A DNA stretch of 64,000 bases. Origin: Desulfonauticus submarinus (GTDB taxonomy: Bacteria > Desulfobacterota > Desulfovibrionia > Desulfovibrionales > Desulfonatronovibrionaceae). The translations under genes were made by a program, and so were the position numbers. Position 1 is the first letter of the stretch, and each line of letters starts with the position of its first letter. Positions 30,023-38,575 of the stretch are shown here, one piece after another. The notes under the pieces were generated by a model. The model was not told the origin of the DNA and did not search any database. It saw only the letters and a list, made by a program, of their open reading frames with translations. The stretch covers positions 124,001-188,000 of the forward strand of contig NZ_FNIN01000002.1 in assembly GCF_900104045.1 (NCBI RefSeq). Direction: 5' to 3'.

Positions 30023-31307
30023 CTATTCTAGTCCATTTTTCCTTCAAAATTCTCCATTTATCTTTATAAGGTTCTACTATTATTTCTTTTTTACCAAGAT
30101 CAAAATATCCTGACATATCTTCATATCTCTGCACAAAATTTATTTTAAATCCAACCTTACTAAGTTTTATTTGCAAGTTATAAATCTCTATCTTTTTAGG
30201 TTTACGTTTAGCCCAAATATTTTTCTTAAAGTTTATAATATTTTTTAACCCTTTAACCTTTCCTTGTACAGCATTATCTGCATAAAACAAAGAATATGCT
30301 TTTATATCTGCCTTTTCCCAAGCTGTTTTCCACCCATCCAGCCATGTCTTCAAGTCTTTTGTTCTAGCTTTTAAATATTTTTTCAATACATCTGTTCTTT
30401 TTTGTTTTCTCCACTCTACCCCAACAATCTTCCAATCCCATTTATTTTGCATCCAATATAATCTCTTTATGCCAACAGATAAAAGAGCAGGTGAACGAAA
30501 AAGTTGGTCAAAATAACAAACTATATAATCTGGCCCATAAATTATTTTAGGCTTAGATATAAATACATCTATCCATTTATATTTTTTAAAAAGAGCCTTT
30601 TTTTTTGCAATAAAATGGGCATAATCTTTTTTCTTTTCTACAACTAAGTTCGAATCATAAAAATCAAAAAAATCAGGCGACTTTTTACGCCAAGCCCAAG
30701 ACCACTCTTGAACTTTTTCTAAAATAAAACCAAAGAGTTGTGTCGCTTCTTTTTCCTTTAACCAATAAAAATCTTTTGTAATTATAACAGGAGTTTTTTT
30801 AAAAGAAATATTTTCCTCAATCAATGGAATATGATCTAAATTTACTGCCACGCAACCTTGAGTGTTAAACGCTTTAATAGGAGTACCTCTTCCATGAATC
30901 CATATCCCATGCCCACTTTTATTATGAAGAATATCCACAGGATTAGGATAATTTAAAGTAAAAGCTACCCCCCCATACAAAGAAAAATCTAAACCATGAG
31001 TTAATTTTTTTTCAATAAAGTACACTCCCTCTGGAGTTTTCTTGTCTCCTTCTTTTTGTTTGTCTCCTCTTACTTGTCCAGTAGTACACGGCAAGACAAA
31101 AATTTGTTTTAATGGACTATGATTTGAAAAAAAATAAAGTTTTTGTTGCTCTTTGCTAACAACAAAAAAATAACTTGGTAAAAATTGATTATTCTCTACC
31201 CTAAGTATCCATTCTGCCCTAGCCTCCCAGGACATGAGTAAACTTAACCAAGTTAAAAGAAAAGCAATTTTACCAAGTAAAGACAACCTGACCCTCTGGA
31301 CCTGCAA
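30012..31307 (-). CDS. Exported YkuD-fold L,D-transpeptidase/carboxypeptidase with C-terminal NTF2-like domain (Csd6/Pgp2-like)
   Basis: 431 residues. A signal peptide (about 10-30, LLGKIAFLLTWLSLL...EARA) is followed by a YkuD domain (about 45-170) with catalytic HGR (His138) and TQGCVAVN (Cys152). The C-terminal part (about 310-431) looks like an NTF2-like fold. This is the domain order of Helicobacter Csd6 and Campylobacter Pgp2, which trim peptidoglycan tetrapeptides. The frame opens at TTG 31307; a second TTG at 31286 is better spaced from AGAGGG, so the start is uncertain. It overlaps the lipoprotein gene. Confidence 0.78.
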   Translation of the reverse strand: MQVQRVRLSLLGKIAFLLTWLSLLMSWEARAEWILRVENNQFLPSYFFVVSKEQQKLYFFSNHSPLKQIFVLPCTTGQVRGDKQKEGDKKTPEGVYFIEKKLTHGLDFSLYGGVAFTLNYPNPVDILHNKSGHGIWIHGRGTPIKAFNTQGCVAVNLDHIPLIEENISFKKTPVIITKDFYWLKEKEATQLFGFILEKVQEWSWAWRKKSPDFFDFYDSNLVVEKKKDYAHFIAKKKALFKKYKWIDVFISKPKIIYGPDYIVCYFDQLFRSPALLSVGIKRLYWMQNKWDWKIVGVEWRKQKRTDVLKKYLKARTKDLKTWLDGWKTAWEKADIKAYSLFYADNAVQGKVKGLKNIINFKKNIWAKRKPKKIEIYNLQIKLSKVGFKINFVQRYEDMSGYFDLGKKEIIVEPYKDKWRILKEKWTRIDEK

Positions 31308-31842
31308 ACATCAATTCTTTAAAATTTGCAATATAAGGGAATCTAATAATATAAAAACTCTGCCATGGATTTGTAAATGGGAAAAATTCCTTTATCTTAG
31401 GGTAAGGCCATTCAAGCTCTCTAACTTCTAAAGGATAAATTTTTTTATTATTCTGGACAAGAAAAATTGACCATAATGGAGAAAGAATTTTAATTTTAGA
31501 TAACTCATCAGTTGTAGAAGAAATAGCTACAAAAAATTCTATACTCTCTTTCCCTTCTTCTAAAACCTTTTGGGAAAACGCATCTTTTTCCTCTTTACTT
31601 AAACTATACACTTTTGCCCACTTTCTAACAAATGCTTTACGCCAGTCCATACTCTTATACACGCAAGAGACATCTATAACTTCATCTAATCCAACATATA
31701 TCTTTTGATTATTAGTCCATTTTTTACTAATAGAATAATAATCTGTGGATTCAGATGGCCACAGTATTTTTTCCATCTCCTTAGAAGAACACCCACAATT
31801 TAATATCAAAGCCACTACAAATATAAATTTCAAATATCTCAT
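31270..31842 (-). CDS. Putative lipoprotein of unknown function
   Basis: 190 residues. The N-terminus (MRYLKFIFVVALILNCGCSS) is a lipoprotein-like signal with Cys at 16 and 18; the lipobox is imperfect (Asn-Cys-Gly-Cys). The rest is soluble, Trp- and Lys-rich, with no motif I recognise. It lies 7 bases after pyrE and overlaps the L,D-transpeptidase-like gene by 38 bases, so it probably belongs to the same envelope module. Confidence 0.6.
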   Translation of the reverse strand: MRYLKFIFVVALILNCGCSSKEMEKILWPSESTDYYSISKKWTNNQKIYVGLDEVIDVSCVYKSMDWRKAFVRKWAKVYSLSKEEKDAFSQKVLEEGKESIEFFVAISSTTDELSKIKILSPLWSIFLVQNNKKIYPLEVRELEWPYPKIKEFFPFTNPWQSFYIIRFPYIANFKELMFAGPEGQVVFTW

Positions 31843-31849
31843 CTCTTGT

Positions 31850-32416
31850 CTATCCTTTTACCAATGCAACCAATTCCCCTCTAGTAAAAATAGAGTATAG
31901 ATTGTAACCTTCTTTTTCAAGAGATGCCCTTCCTCCTTCTTCCCTATCTAAAACACAAATTATATCTTCTACCACAAGTCCACTATCCTTTACCCGCTCA
32001 CATGCTTTTAAAACAGAGCCTCCTGTTGTGATAACATCCTCTAAAATACACACCCTATCCCCTGAAGAAAAATTTGCCAAACCCTCTAAAAATTGATTTG
32101 TCCCATGTCCTTTTGCTTTTTTGCGGACAATAAATCCAAATAAGGGCATTTTTTCTAAATAAGATGTCAAAACTACTGAACTGACTAAAGGATCTGCTCC
32201 TAAAGTCATTCCTCCAACACCTACAATAGGATAGGGCAAATTTCGAATAATCTGCATAAATATCCTGCCTAAAAGATAACTTCCTTCTGGATGTAGGGCT
32301 GTCTGTTTACAGTCGAAATAATAATCGGATTTTTTACCAGATGTCAAAACAAAGTTACCTTCTTTATAAGATTTTTCATAAAGTAAACTAGCTAATCTTT
32401 TTTTTAAATCTTCCAC
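31850..32416 (-). CDS. pyrE: Orotate phosphoribosyltransferase
   Basis: 188 residues. Type I PRTase: the PRPP-binding motif is VCILEDVITTGGSVLKA, the N-terminal SGKKSDYYFDCKQTAL holds the orotate/PRPP lysines, and FGFIVRKKAKGHGTNQFLEG is the flexible catalytic loop. It joins orotate to PRPP to give OMP in pyrimidine synthesis. It starts two bases after the purB stop, so the two nucleotide genes head this operon. Confidence 0.93.
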   Translation of the reverse strand: MEDLKKRLASLLYEKSYKEGNFVLTSGKKSDYYFDCKQTALHPEGSYLLGRIFMQIIRNLPYPIVGVGGMTLGADPLVSSVVLTSYLEKMPLFGFIVRKKAKGHGTNQFLEGLANFSSGDRVCILEDVITTGGSVLKACERVKDSGLVVEDIICVLDREEGGRASLEKEGYNLYSIFTRGELVALVKG

Positions 32417-32418
32417 AA

Positions 32419-33714
32419 CTACTCTCCAAACACCCGGTTATAAATTAAATCTACATATCTTATATAATAGTTTAAATCAAATATGCTGTCTAATTCTTCC
32501 TTAGACAAATAATTGGTAATGTCTTGATTCTCTCTAATTTTCTTTTCAAAAGAAACCTTTTCCTCCCAACAAGAAAGAGCTGTCTTTTGAACTAACTCAT
32601 ATGCTTGTTGTCTTTTTAAGCCTTTATCAATCAAGGCTAAAAGAACTCTCTGAGAATAAAAAAGACCAAAAGAAGACATTAAATTTCTTGCCATATTGTC
32701 TTTATTTATCTTTAAATTACTTAAAATAGAATTCAATCGATGCAGCATATAATGCACCAAAATAGTAGAATCTGGCATAATTACGCGCTCTACAGAAGAA
32801 TGACTGATATCCCTCTCATGCCATAAAGCCATATTTTCCATGGAAGCTAAAGAGTTTGTTCTTACCAATCTTGCCAATCCACTCAGGTTTTCGGCAGAAA
32901 TAGGATTTTTCTTATGAGGCATTGCTGAGGATCCTTTCTGTCCTTTGCTAAAGCCCTCTTCTACTTCTAAAACCTCTGTTCGCTGAAGGTGTCTTAATTC
33001 TACACAAAGGCGCTCAACTCCTCCTGCAATAAGCGCCAGCGAAGTAAAATAATGGGCATATCTATCTCTTTGCACTATTTGGGTAGAAATAGGATCAACT
33101 CTTAATCCTAGAATTTCACAGGCAATTTTTTCCACTTCTGGAGATAAATGGGCATAGGTTCCTACAGCGCCAGAAATTTTACCAATACGAATATTTTCTA
33201 CAGCATTTTTCCATCTTTTTTTATGGCGCATAAACTCAGCATAAAATCCTGCCATTTTTAAGCCAAAACTAGTAGGTTCAGCATGCACTCCATGAGTTCT
33301 ACCAATCACAATAAGCTCTTTATGCTCATAAGAAAGTTTTTTTAAGGTGTCTAAGACTAAGTCTAAAGCGTCTTGAATAAGCTTTCCTGCACGTACTAAC
33401 AAAATACTATTCGCAGTATCTACAATATCTGAAGAAGTACAGCCTAAGTGAATAAACCTAGAAGCAGCTCCCACCTTTTCTTCTACTGCAGTTAAAAAAG
33501 CTATTACATCATGTTTTGTCTGCTCTTCTATTTCTAAAATCCTATTTAGATCAAAATCAGCCTTTTCGCGAATTTCTTGCATTTCCTTAACCGGAATTAC
33601 TCCTAACTTATGCCATGCCTCACAAACAGCCAATTCCACTTCTAGCCATACCCTAAACTTATTTTCTAAAGTCCAGATAGATCCCATTTCAGGGCGAGTA
33701 TAACGTTCTATCAT
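32419..33714 (-). CDS. purB: Adenylosuccinate lyase
   Basis: 431 residues, the short bacterial form. Fumarase/aspartase superfamily: signature GSSAMPHKKNPISAENL with the catalytic Ser loop, GRTHGVHAEPTSFG and HLGCTSSDIVDTA for substrate binding. It catalyses two fumarate-releasing steps in purine synthesis. First gene of the seven-gene run ending at 26919; a terminator (33742-33773) separates it from the zinc-ribbon gene upstream. Confidence 0.95.
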   Translation of the reverse strand: MIERYTRPEMGSIWTLENKFRVWLEVELAVCEAWHKLGVIPVKEMQEIREKADFDLNRILEIEEQTKHDVIAFLTAVEEKVGAASRFIHLGCTSSDIVDTANSILLVRAGKLIQDALDLVLDTLKKLSYEHKELIVIGRTHGVHAEPTSFGLKMAGFYAEFMRHKKRWKNAVENIRIGKISGAVGTYAHLSPEVEKIACEILGLRVDPISTQIVQRDRYAHYFTSLALIAGGVERLCVELRHLQRTEVLEVEEGFSKGQKGSSAMPHKKNPISAENLSGLARLVRTNSLASMENMALWHERDISHSSVERVIMPDSTILVHYMLHRLNSILSNLKINKDNMARNLMSSFGLFYSQRVLLALIDKGLKRQQAYELVQKTALSCWEEKVSFEKKIRENQDITNYLSKEELDSIFDLNYYIRYVDLIYNRVFGE

Positions 33715-33741
33715 TGCTCTCCCCTTGATATATGTTTCAAG

Positions 33742-33773
33742 AAAAAATAAAAAAGGCAGCTACCTGCTGCCTT
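33742..33773 (-). terminator. Intrinsic terminator after the zinc-ribbon gene
   Basis: On the minus strand AAGGCAGC-AGGTA-GCTGCCTT is followed by TTTTATTTTTT. It lies 14 bases past the stop of the gene at 33787 and upstream of purB. Confidence 0.85.
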
Positions 33774-33786
33774 GCGAAATCTAACC

Positions 33787-34071
33787 TCAAGACTTGGCGC
33801 TTCCACCAGACGAAATGCTGCAACTTTTTCCAGAGGAATTGTTTTTGGAAGAAGTGTTAGAAGTTTTTCCTCCTCCATTATTAGCAGAAGACCTACTACA
33901 GTAATCTGTCACATACCATCCAGAACCTTTTAACACAAAAGAAGTGTTAGAGATAAGACGATGGGTACTCCCCCCACATACGGGGCAAGGAATATCTTGT
34001 TCATCAAAATTCTTTTGCCATTCTTCAAAAACATGACCACATTCCTTACATTGATACTCATAAATAGGCAT
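33787..34071 (-). CDS. FmdB-family zinc-ribbon protein
   Basis: 94 residues from ATG 34071, which follows GGAGGTGGAAAG; a longer frame to 34101 has no site. The N-terminus [16 protein letters not shown] and the second pair CPVCGG form a CxxC-CxxC zinc ribbon of the FmdB/regulatory type, followed by a Ser/Gly/Asn-rich low-complexity tail ([20 protein letters not shown]). Function of the family is not settled; a nucleic-acid or regulatory role is usually suggested. Confidence 0.85.
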   Translation of the reverse strand: MPIYEYQCKECGHVFEEWQKNFDEQDIPCPVCGGSTHRLISNTSFVLKGSGWYVTDYCSRSSANNGGGKTSNTSSKNNSSGKSCSISSGGSAKS

Positions 34072-34134
34072 CTTTCCACCTCCAGCAAAAAAGTGCAGCA
34101 CCAGATAAGTATTTTACCAAAAGAGTCAAGAATA

Positions 34135-34260
34135 TTATTTACCTTTAGATTTTTTAGCAGCTTCTATTGCTTCTTTTATGCGTTGTTTTAATCTTTTTTC
34201 TCTTCTCTTCCGTCTCCTGTCTAGCTCTTTACGGCGTTCAATTTTCTTATGTCTAGCCAT
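34135..34260 (-). CDS. Small basic protein, 41 residues
   Basis: Reading the minus strand from ATG 34260, an AAAGGAGGGTAAG ribosome-binding site precedes a 41-codon frame ending TAA at 34135. The product begins MARHKKIERRKELDRRRKRR and ends AAKKSKGK. It is almost entirely Arg, Lys, Glu and Ala and is predicted to be one long charged helix. The near-perfect Shine-Dalgarno and lack of other coding sense support a real gene. It is 63 bases upstream of the zinc-ribbon gene. It may bind nucleic acid or the ribosome; I do not recognise it. Confidence 0.7.
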   Translation of the reverse strand: MARHKKIERRKELDRRRKRREKRLKQRIKEAIEAAKKSKGK

Positions 34261-34353
34261 CTTACCCTCCTTTAAATTTCCAAAGCTCAAACTATCTTAA
34301 TTAACTAAATTTTTTTTACTTGTCCAGAAATATAGGGTAAGATATACCTCCCA

Positions 34354-34396
34354 AAAATAAAAAAGGCAGCCCAACCATTTTGAGCTGCCTTTTTTT
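34354..34396 (-). terminator. Intrinsic terminator after glnA
   Basis: Minus strand: AAGGCAGC, a 13-base loop, then GCTGCCTT followed by TTTTATTTTT. It lies 20 bases past the glnA stop. The stem is also flanked by A/T runs on the other side, so it could act in both directions. Confidence 0.87.
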
Positions 34397-34415
34397 ACCA
34401 AATATTCTTCTTTAA

Positions 34416-35762
34416 TTATAAAAGAGGCAAATACTTTTTAATTTCATATTCTGTTACTTGGGTTCTATAAGCATCCCATTCCATTTTCTTATTTTCAATA
34501 AATTTATTAAAAATATGCTCACCCAAAGCCTCTTTTACTACTTCACTTTTTTCCATAGCTTCAATCGCTTCATTCAAGCTGCCAGGCAAACTTTCTATAC
34601 CGTATTTTGCTCTTTCAGCTTCGTTCATTTCAAAAATATCTTCTTCTACTGGAGCTGGTAACTCATATTTCTCTTCTATTCCCTTAAGACCAGCTGCCAA
34701 CATAACAGCAAATGCCAAATAAGGATTACAAGCTGGATCTGGAGAACGAAGTTCTATTCTCGTGGCAGCTTCTTTCCCTGGTTTGTACATAGGCACTCTA
34801 ATAAGAGAAGACCTATTTCTTCTCGCCCAAGCAACATATACTGGAGCCTCATACCCAGGAACCAAACGTTTATAAGAGTTTACCCATTGATTACAAATAG
34901 CAGTAATTTCTGGAGCATGCTTTAATAGACCAGCAATATAATGGCGGCACTCTTCACTTAAATTATACTCACCTTTAGGGTCAAAAAACACATTTTTACC
35001 ATTTTTAAACAATGACTGATGCACATGCATTCCGCTTCCATTTTGTCCAAATAATGGCTTGGGCATAAAAGTAGCATAGCAACCATGCTTTCTTGCAGTT
35101 TCTTTTACAATAACTCGATAAGTTACTGCAGTATCAGCCATCTTAACTGCTTCTTGATAACGCAAATCAATCTCATGCTGACTTGGAGCTACTTCATGAT
35201 GGCTATATTCCACAACAATTCCCATCTTATTTAAAGCAAAAATAATATCTCTTCGCACATCATTACCAAGGTCTAAAGGAGGAGCATCAAAATATCCACC
35301 TCTATCTAAAAGAGTAGTTTCCCTTTCATTAGGAAATAAAAAGAATTCCAATTCTGGACCTACATAAAAAGCATAGCCCTTTTCTGCAGCCTTCTCAGTC
35401 ATACGCTTTAAAGCATAACGACTATCACCCTCATAAGGAGTTCCATCTGGATTTTTTATGTCACAAAACATTCTAGCAACGGGCTTTTCAGTTGGTCTCC
35501 AAGCCACCAACTGAAAGGTAGTAGGATCTGGGAAAGCTACCATGTCACTTTCTTGAATTCTACAAAACCCTTCTATTGAGGAACCATCAAATCCCATTCC
35601 CTCTTCAAATGCTCCCTCCAACTCACTAGGGGTAACCTGAAAACTCTTTAATACGCCTAAAACATCTACAAACCAAAATTGAATAAAACTTACATCATAC
35701 TCTTTAACTGCCTTTAAAACATCATCTGCATTTTTACAATTAAACTTTGGAAAATCAGACAT
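34416..35762 (-). CDS. glnA: Glutamine synthetase, type I (alpha-like)
   Basis: 448 residues, ATG after GGAGGAGTT. Landmarks: GFDGSSIEGF (beta-grasp), EFFLFP, HHEVAPSQHEIDLRYQEA, NGSGMHVHQSLF, RLVPGYEAPVYVAWARRNRS and RIELRSPDPACNPYLAFA. The length (about 440, not 470) and the C-terminal EKYELPAPVEEDIFEM lacking the adenylylation-site Tyr context suggest the GSI-alpha form, which is controlled by feedback and effector proteins rather than GlnE. It is transcribed alone between a terminator and a sigma54-like promoter. Confidence 0.94.
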   Translation of the reverse strand: MSDFPKFNCKNADDVLKAVKEYDVSFIQFWFVDVLGVLKSFQVTPSELEGAFEEGMGFDGSSIEGFCRIQESDMVAFPDPTTFQLVAWRPTEKPVARMFCDIKNPDGTPYEGDSRYALKRMTEKAAEKGYAFYVGPELEFFLFPNERETTLLDRGGYFDAPPLDLGNDVRRDIIFALNKMGIVVEYSHHEVAPSQHEIDLRYQEAVKMADTAVTYRVIVKETARKHGCYATFMPKPLFGQNGSGMHVHQSLFKNGKNVFFDPKGEYNLSEECRHYIAGLLKHAPEITAICNQWVNSYKRLVPGYEAPVYVAWARRNRSSLIRVPMYKPGKEAATRIELRSPDPACNPYLAFAVMLAAGLKGIEEKYELPAPVEEDIFEMNEAERAKYGIESLPGSLNEAIEAMEKSEVVKEALGEHIFNKFIENKKMEWDAYRTQVTEYEIKKYLPLL

Positions 35763-35801
35763 AACTCCTCCATTAATTAAAGTTTTTAATGCTTAATCCC
35801 T

Positions 35802-35817
35802 AACAAATTATATGCCA
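35802..35817 (-). promoter_or_regulatory. Candidate sigma54 promoter of glnA
   Basis: Minus strand TGGCAT, 5 bases, TTGTT, against the sigma54 consensus TGGCAC-N5-TTGCA. It lies about 40 bases upstream of the glnA ATG. The spacer also contains a perfect TATAAT, so a sigma70 -10 cannot be excluded; no good -35 lies 16-18 bases before it. The match is partial. Confidence 0.45.
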
Positions 35818-35886
35818 ACACAAAAACAACATTAATTACAACATATTAGAAGAAAACCATTATCTTCGCCATTTTTTTCTCCATTT

Positions 35887-36054
35887 TTTTTACAAAATTG
35901 GCAAAATAAATCTTTTTCTCTTTAAGCTAATTTTCCATTTTTGTAAAAATAACTTATAATTTTATTATAAAAAATTTTTTCTTATCTAAGTATCTAAAAA
36001 AATTATTTTTTAGAGAAAACTTATTTTTATCTAAATTTTCCATTTTTGTAAAAA
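35887..36054. repeat. Three copies of a 20/21-bp sequence around the trpA 3' end
   Basis: AATTTTCCATTTTTGTAAAA is found at 35929-35948 and 36034-36053, both followed by another A. The second copy is the last codons of trpA (FLQKWKI). A diverged copy in the opposite orientation lies at 35887-35907 and could pair with the 35929 copy as a long imperfect hairpin. The rest of the 268-base gap between trpA and glnA is AT-rich, with a TTATAAT-TTT-ATTATAA palindrome at 35954-35970. Confidence 0.6.
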
Positions 36055-36786
36055 CTCTCTACTTTTACCTCCATTGTTTAAAAATCTAAGTAGAGAAGTT
36101 CCAAAAACAACTCCATCGATGAAAGAAATTATGGGTTTAATTTGAGTAGGATTTGAGAGTCCAAATCCTAAAACCACAGGACAAGAAAAAATCTTTTTTA
36201 TTTTCTCAAGAAGAGAAAGTAAACTATCTTCTATAAAAAGTTCATTGCCTGTAATTCCTAAAACAGAAACGATATAAACAAAAGGGGGATCTAACTCAGC
36301 ATACGCCTTCATACGTTTTATAGAAGTATTTAAGCCGATTAAAGGGATATACCTAACTTTACTCTGTTTTGGAAAGTATCTTTGATACTCTTCCAAAGGC
36401 AAATCTGGAATAATAAGTCCTTTTACCCCAACCTTGGAACAATCTTCAATTAACTTCTTAAGCCCATATTTATAAAATGGATTAAAATAACCCATTAACA
36501 CTAAAGGTGAATTAAACTTTCTTTGCGCTAATCCATCTAAAATATATTTTATATCTACACCTTCTTGAATAGCCTTCAAAGAAGCAGCTTCAATAACTGG
36601 GCCATCTGCCACAGGATCTGAAAATGGGACACCTATTTCAATAATATCAGCCCCATTTTCATCTAACTCTTTTAATTCCTCCCAAAAATTTTTTTTGTCT
36701 GGAAACCCAGCAGTGATAAATGGAATTAAAGCTACTCTTGAATTCTTTTTAACCTCATTAAATTTATAAACAAAACTATCAGACAT
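36031..36786 (-). CDS. trpA: Tryptophan synthase alpha subunit
   Basis: 251 residues. TIM barrel with IEIGVPFSDPVADGP (catalytic Glu and Asp of the PFSDP signature), LVLMGYFNPFYKYG, GLIIPDLPLEE, and GFGLSNPTQ for phosphate binding. It cleaves indole-3-glycerol phosphate to indole. Last gene of the trp operon, 15 bases after trpB. Its final codons lie within a sequence duplicated downstream. Confidence 0.95.
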   Translation of the reverse strand: MSDSFVYKFNEVKKNSRVALIPFITAGFPDKKNFWEELKELDENGADIIEIGVPFSDPVADGPVIEAASLKAIQEGVDIKYILDGLAQRKFNSPLVLMGYFNPFYKYGLKKLIEDCSKVGVKGLIIPDLPLEEYQRYFPKQSKVRYIPLIGLNTSIKRMKAYAELDPPFVYIVSVLGITGNELFIEDSLLSLLEKIKKIFSCPVVLGFGLSNPTQIKPIISFIDGVVFGTSLLRFLNNGGKSREFLQKWKI

Positions 36787-36801
36787 CTTTATTAACTCCT
36801 T

Positions 36802-37965
36802 CTAGTAGTTTTTAAAAACAATATCTAAATCTTTATCCCCTCTGCCAGACAAGTTTACTACCACATTAGTCTCCTTAGATAATTGATTTTTTAGCTTAAA
36901 TGCATAGGCTAGAGCGTGAGAACTTTCTAATGCAGGAATAATCCCCTCAGAGGAGCTAAGTTTATAAAAAGCAGCCAAAGCTTCTTGGTCATAAACGACT
37001 TCATAACGCGCCCTGCCAATACTTTGAAAGTAGGCATGTTCTGGCCCAACCCCAGGATAATCAAGACCTGGGGCAATAGAGTGAGAAGGTAATATTTGTC
37101 CTTCTTTAGTCTGCAAAAGTGCAGTCATGGTGCCATGAAGAACACCTGGGGTCCCTTTAGTTAAGGTAGCTGAATGAAAATCCTCCTCTTTACCACTTCC
37201 CCCTGCTTCTACACCAATTAATTCTACATCTTTATCCTCAAAAAAAGGATAGAAAATGCCCATGGCATTTGAACCTCCACCAACACAAGCAATAATTTTG
37301 TCTGGCAAACACCCCATCTGCTCATAACACTGTTTTTTAGCCTCTCTTCCAATAACAGCCTGCAGCTCTCTTACTAACAAAGGAAAGGGATGGGGTCCTA
37401 CCACAGATCCTATACAATAATGAGTGTCTTTTTGATGAGAAATCCAGTACCGCAAAGCCTCATTAATTGCATCTTTCAAGGTTTTTGTACCACTATCCAC
37501 AGACTTAACCTCTGCCCCAAGGAGTTCCATTCTTTTTACATTTAAGGCTTGCCTTTTTACATCTAAAGCTCCCATAAAGACTATACATTTTAATCCTAGC
37601 ATAGCAGCAGCTGTTGCTGTTGCTACTCCATGTTGCCCTGCGCCTGTCTCTGCGATCAATTGTGTTTTCCCCATAAATTTAGCTAGTAATGCCTGTCCTA
37701 GGGTATTATTTATCTTGTGAGCTCCAGTATGGGTTAAATCTTCTCGTTTAAGCCACAACCTAAAGCCCAATTCCTCTGATAAATTAGGACAAAAATATAG
37801 AGGGGTAGGACGACCAGCATAATGTATTAAAATACTCTCCAATCTTTCCTTAAATTCTCTAGAACCTAAAAAAGTATTCATTGCTTCTTCTAATTCCTGC
37901 AAAGGTGGCATAAGCAACTCAGGCACAAACTGACCACCAAACTTGCCAAAATAAGTATTAGTCAT
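36802..37965 (-). CDS. trpB: Tryptophan synthase beta subunit
   Basis: 387 residues. Standard TrpB1: GGQFVPE start, [15 protein letters not shown] with the PLP lysine, [21 protein letters not shown] phosphate loop, [13 protein letters not shown] (COMM region). It joins indole and serine, forming the alpha2-beta2 complex with TrpA. It overlaps trpF by 8 bases. Confidence 0.96.
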   Translation of the reverse strand: MTNTYFGKFGGQFVPELLMPPLQELEEAMNTFLGSREFKERLESILIHYAGRPTPLYFCPNLSEELGFRLWLKREDLTHTGAHKINNTLGQALLAKFMGKTQLIAETGAGQHGVATATAAAMLGLKCIVFMGALDVKRQALNVKRMELLGAEVKSVDSGTKTLKDAINEALRYWISHQKDTHYCIGSVVGPHPFPLLVRELQAVIGREAKKQCYEQMGCLPDKIIACVGGGSNAMGIFYPFFEDKDVELIGVEAGGSGKEEDFHSATLTKGTPGVLHGTMTALLQTKEGQILPSHSIAPGLDYPGVGPEHAYFQSIGRARYEVVYDQEALAAFYKLSSSEGIIPALESSHALAYAFKLKNQLSKETNVVVNLSGRGDKDLDIVFKNY

Positions 37966-38575
37966 TTTTTTCTCCTTTAAAGTTAATTTGCTTTAAAATA
38001 GAGCTAACTTTTTCTTTACTTTTAATCCCTGGTCTACTCTCTACTCCAGAGTTTAAATCTATTCCTAAAGGACCAATCTCTAGTATCTTTCCTAAATTGT
38101 GGGGATTTATACCTCCAGCTAAAAAAATAGGATAATCCTTAAGAAGTTTTATCCATTCTCCAAACTCAATAATCCTCCCATGCCCTCCTAAAGATTTACC
38201 TGCATCAAATAAAAAATATTTCACAAAAGGCAAAAATATATCCAATTCCTTTTTCAACAAACTAACATTATCATATCTTTCTGGCCAAACCACTTTAATC
38301 ACTTTTTCTGCCTCAAGTTCCTTACATAATTCAAAGTCATAATCTCCATGCAATTGAACAAAATCAAATTTATTCATTATATTTTGTATTTCATGTACTC
38401 CCTTATCTACAACAACACCAACCTTTTTAAGTTTAGTACAAAGATTATCAACAAATTCTAATTCTACTTTCCTAGGACTTTTTGAATACAAAATAAACCC
38501 TATTAAATCTATTTCCATCTTTTCTAGCCATTTTATATCAGATAAACGTGTAATACCACATACTTTGACAATCAA
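37958..38575 (-). CDS. trpF: Phosphoribosylanthranilate isomerase
   Basis: 205 residues. TIM barrel beginning [11 protein letters not shown] (catalytic Cys), with [28 protein letters not shown] (catalytic Asp) and [10 protein letters not shown] for phosphate. Converts phosphoribosylanthranilate to CdRP. The gene overlaps trpC by 4 bases and trpB by 8, so the three are translationally coupled. Confidence 0.94.
   Translation of the reverse strand: MIVKVCGITRLSDIKWLEKMEIDLIGFILYSKSPRKVELEFVDNLCTKLKKVGVVVDKGVHEIQNIMNKFDFVQLHGDYDFELCKELEAEKVIKVVWPERYDNVSLLKKELDIFLPFVKYFLFDAGKSLGGHGRIIEFGEWIKLLKDYPIFLAGGINPHNLGKILEIGPLGIDLNSGVESRPGIKSKEKVSSILKQINFKGEKND

Noticed and set aside
35954-35970. TTATAAT-TTT-ATTATAA as trp operon terminator
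   Set aside because: The stem is all A/T and weak; it could be a protein site but is unlikely to stop transcription.
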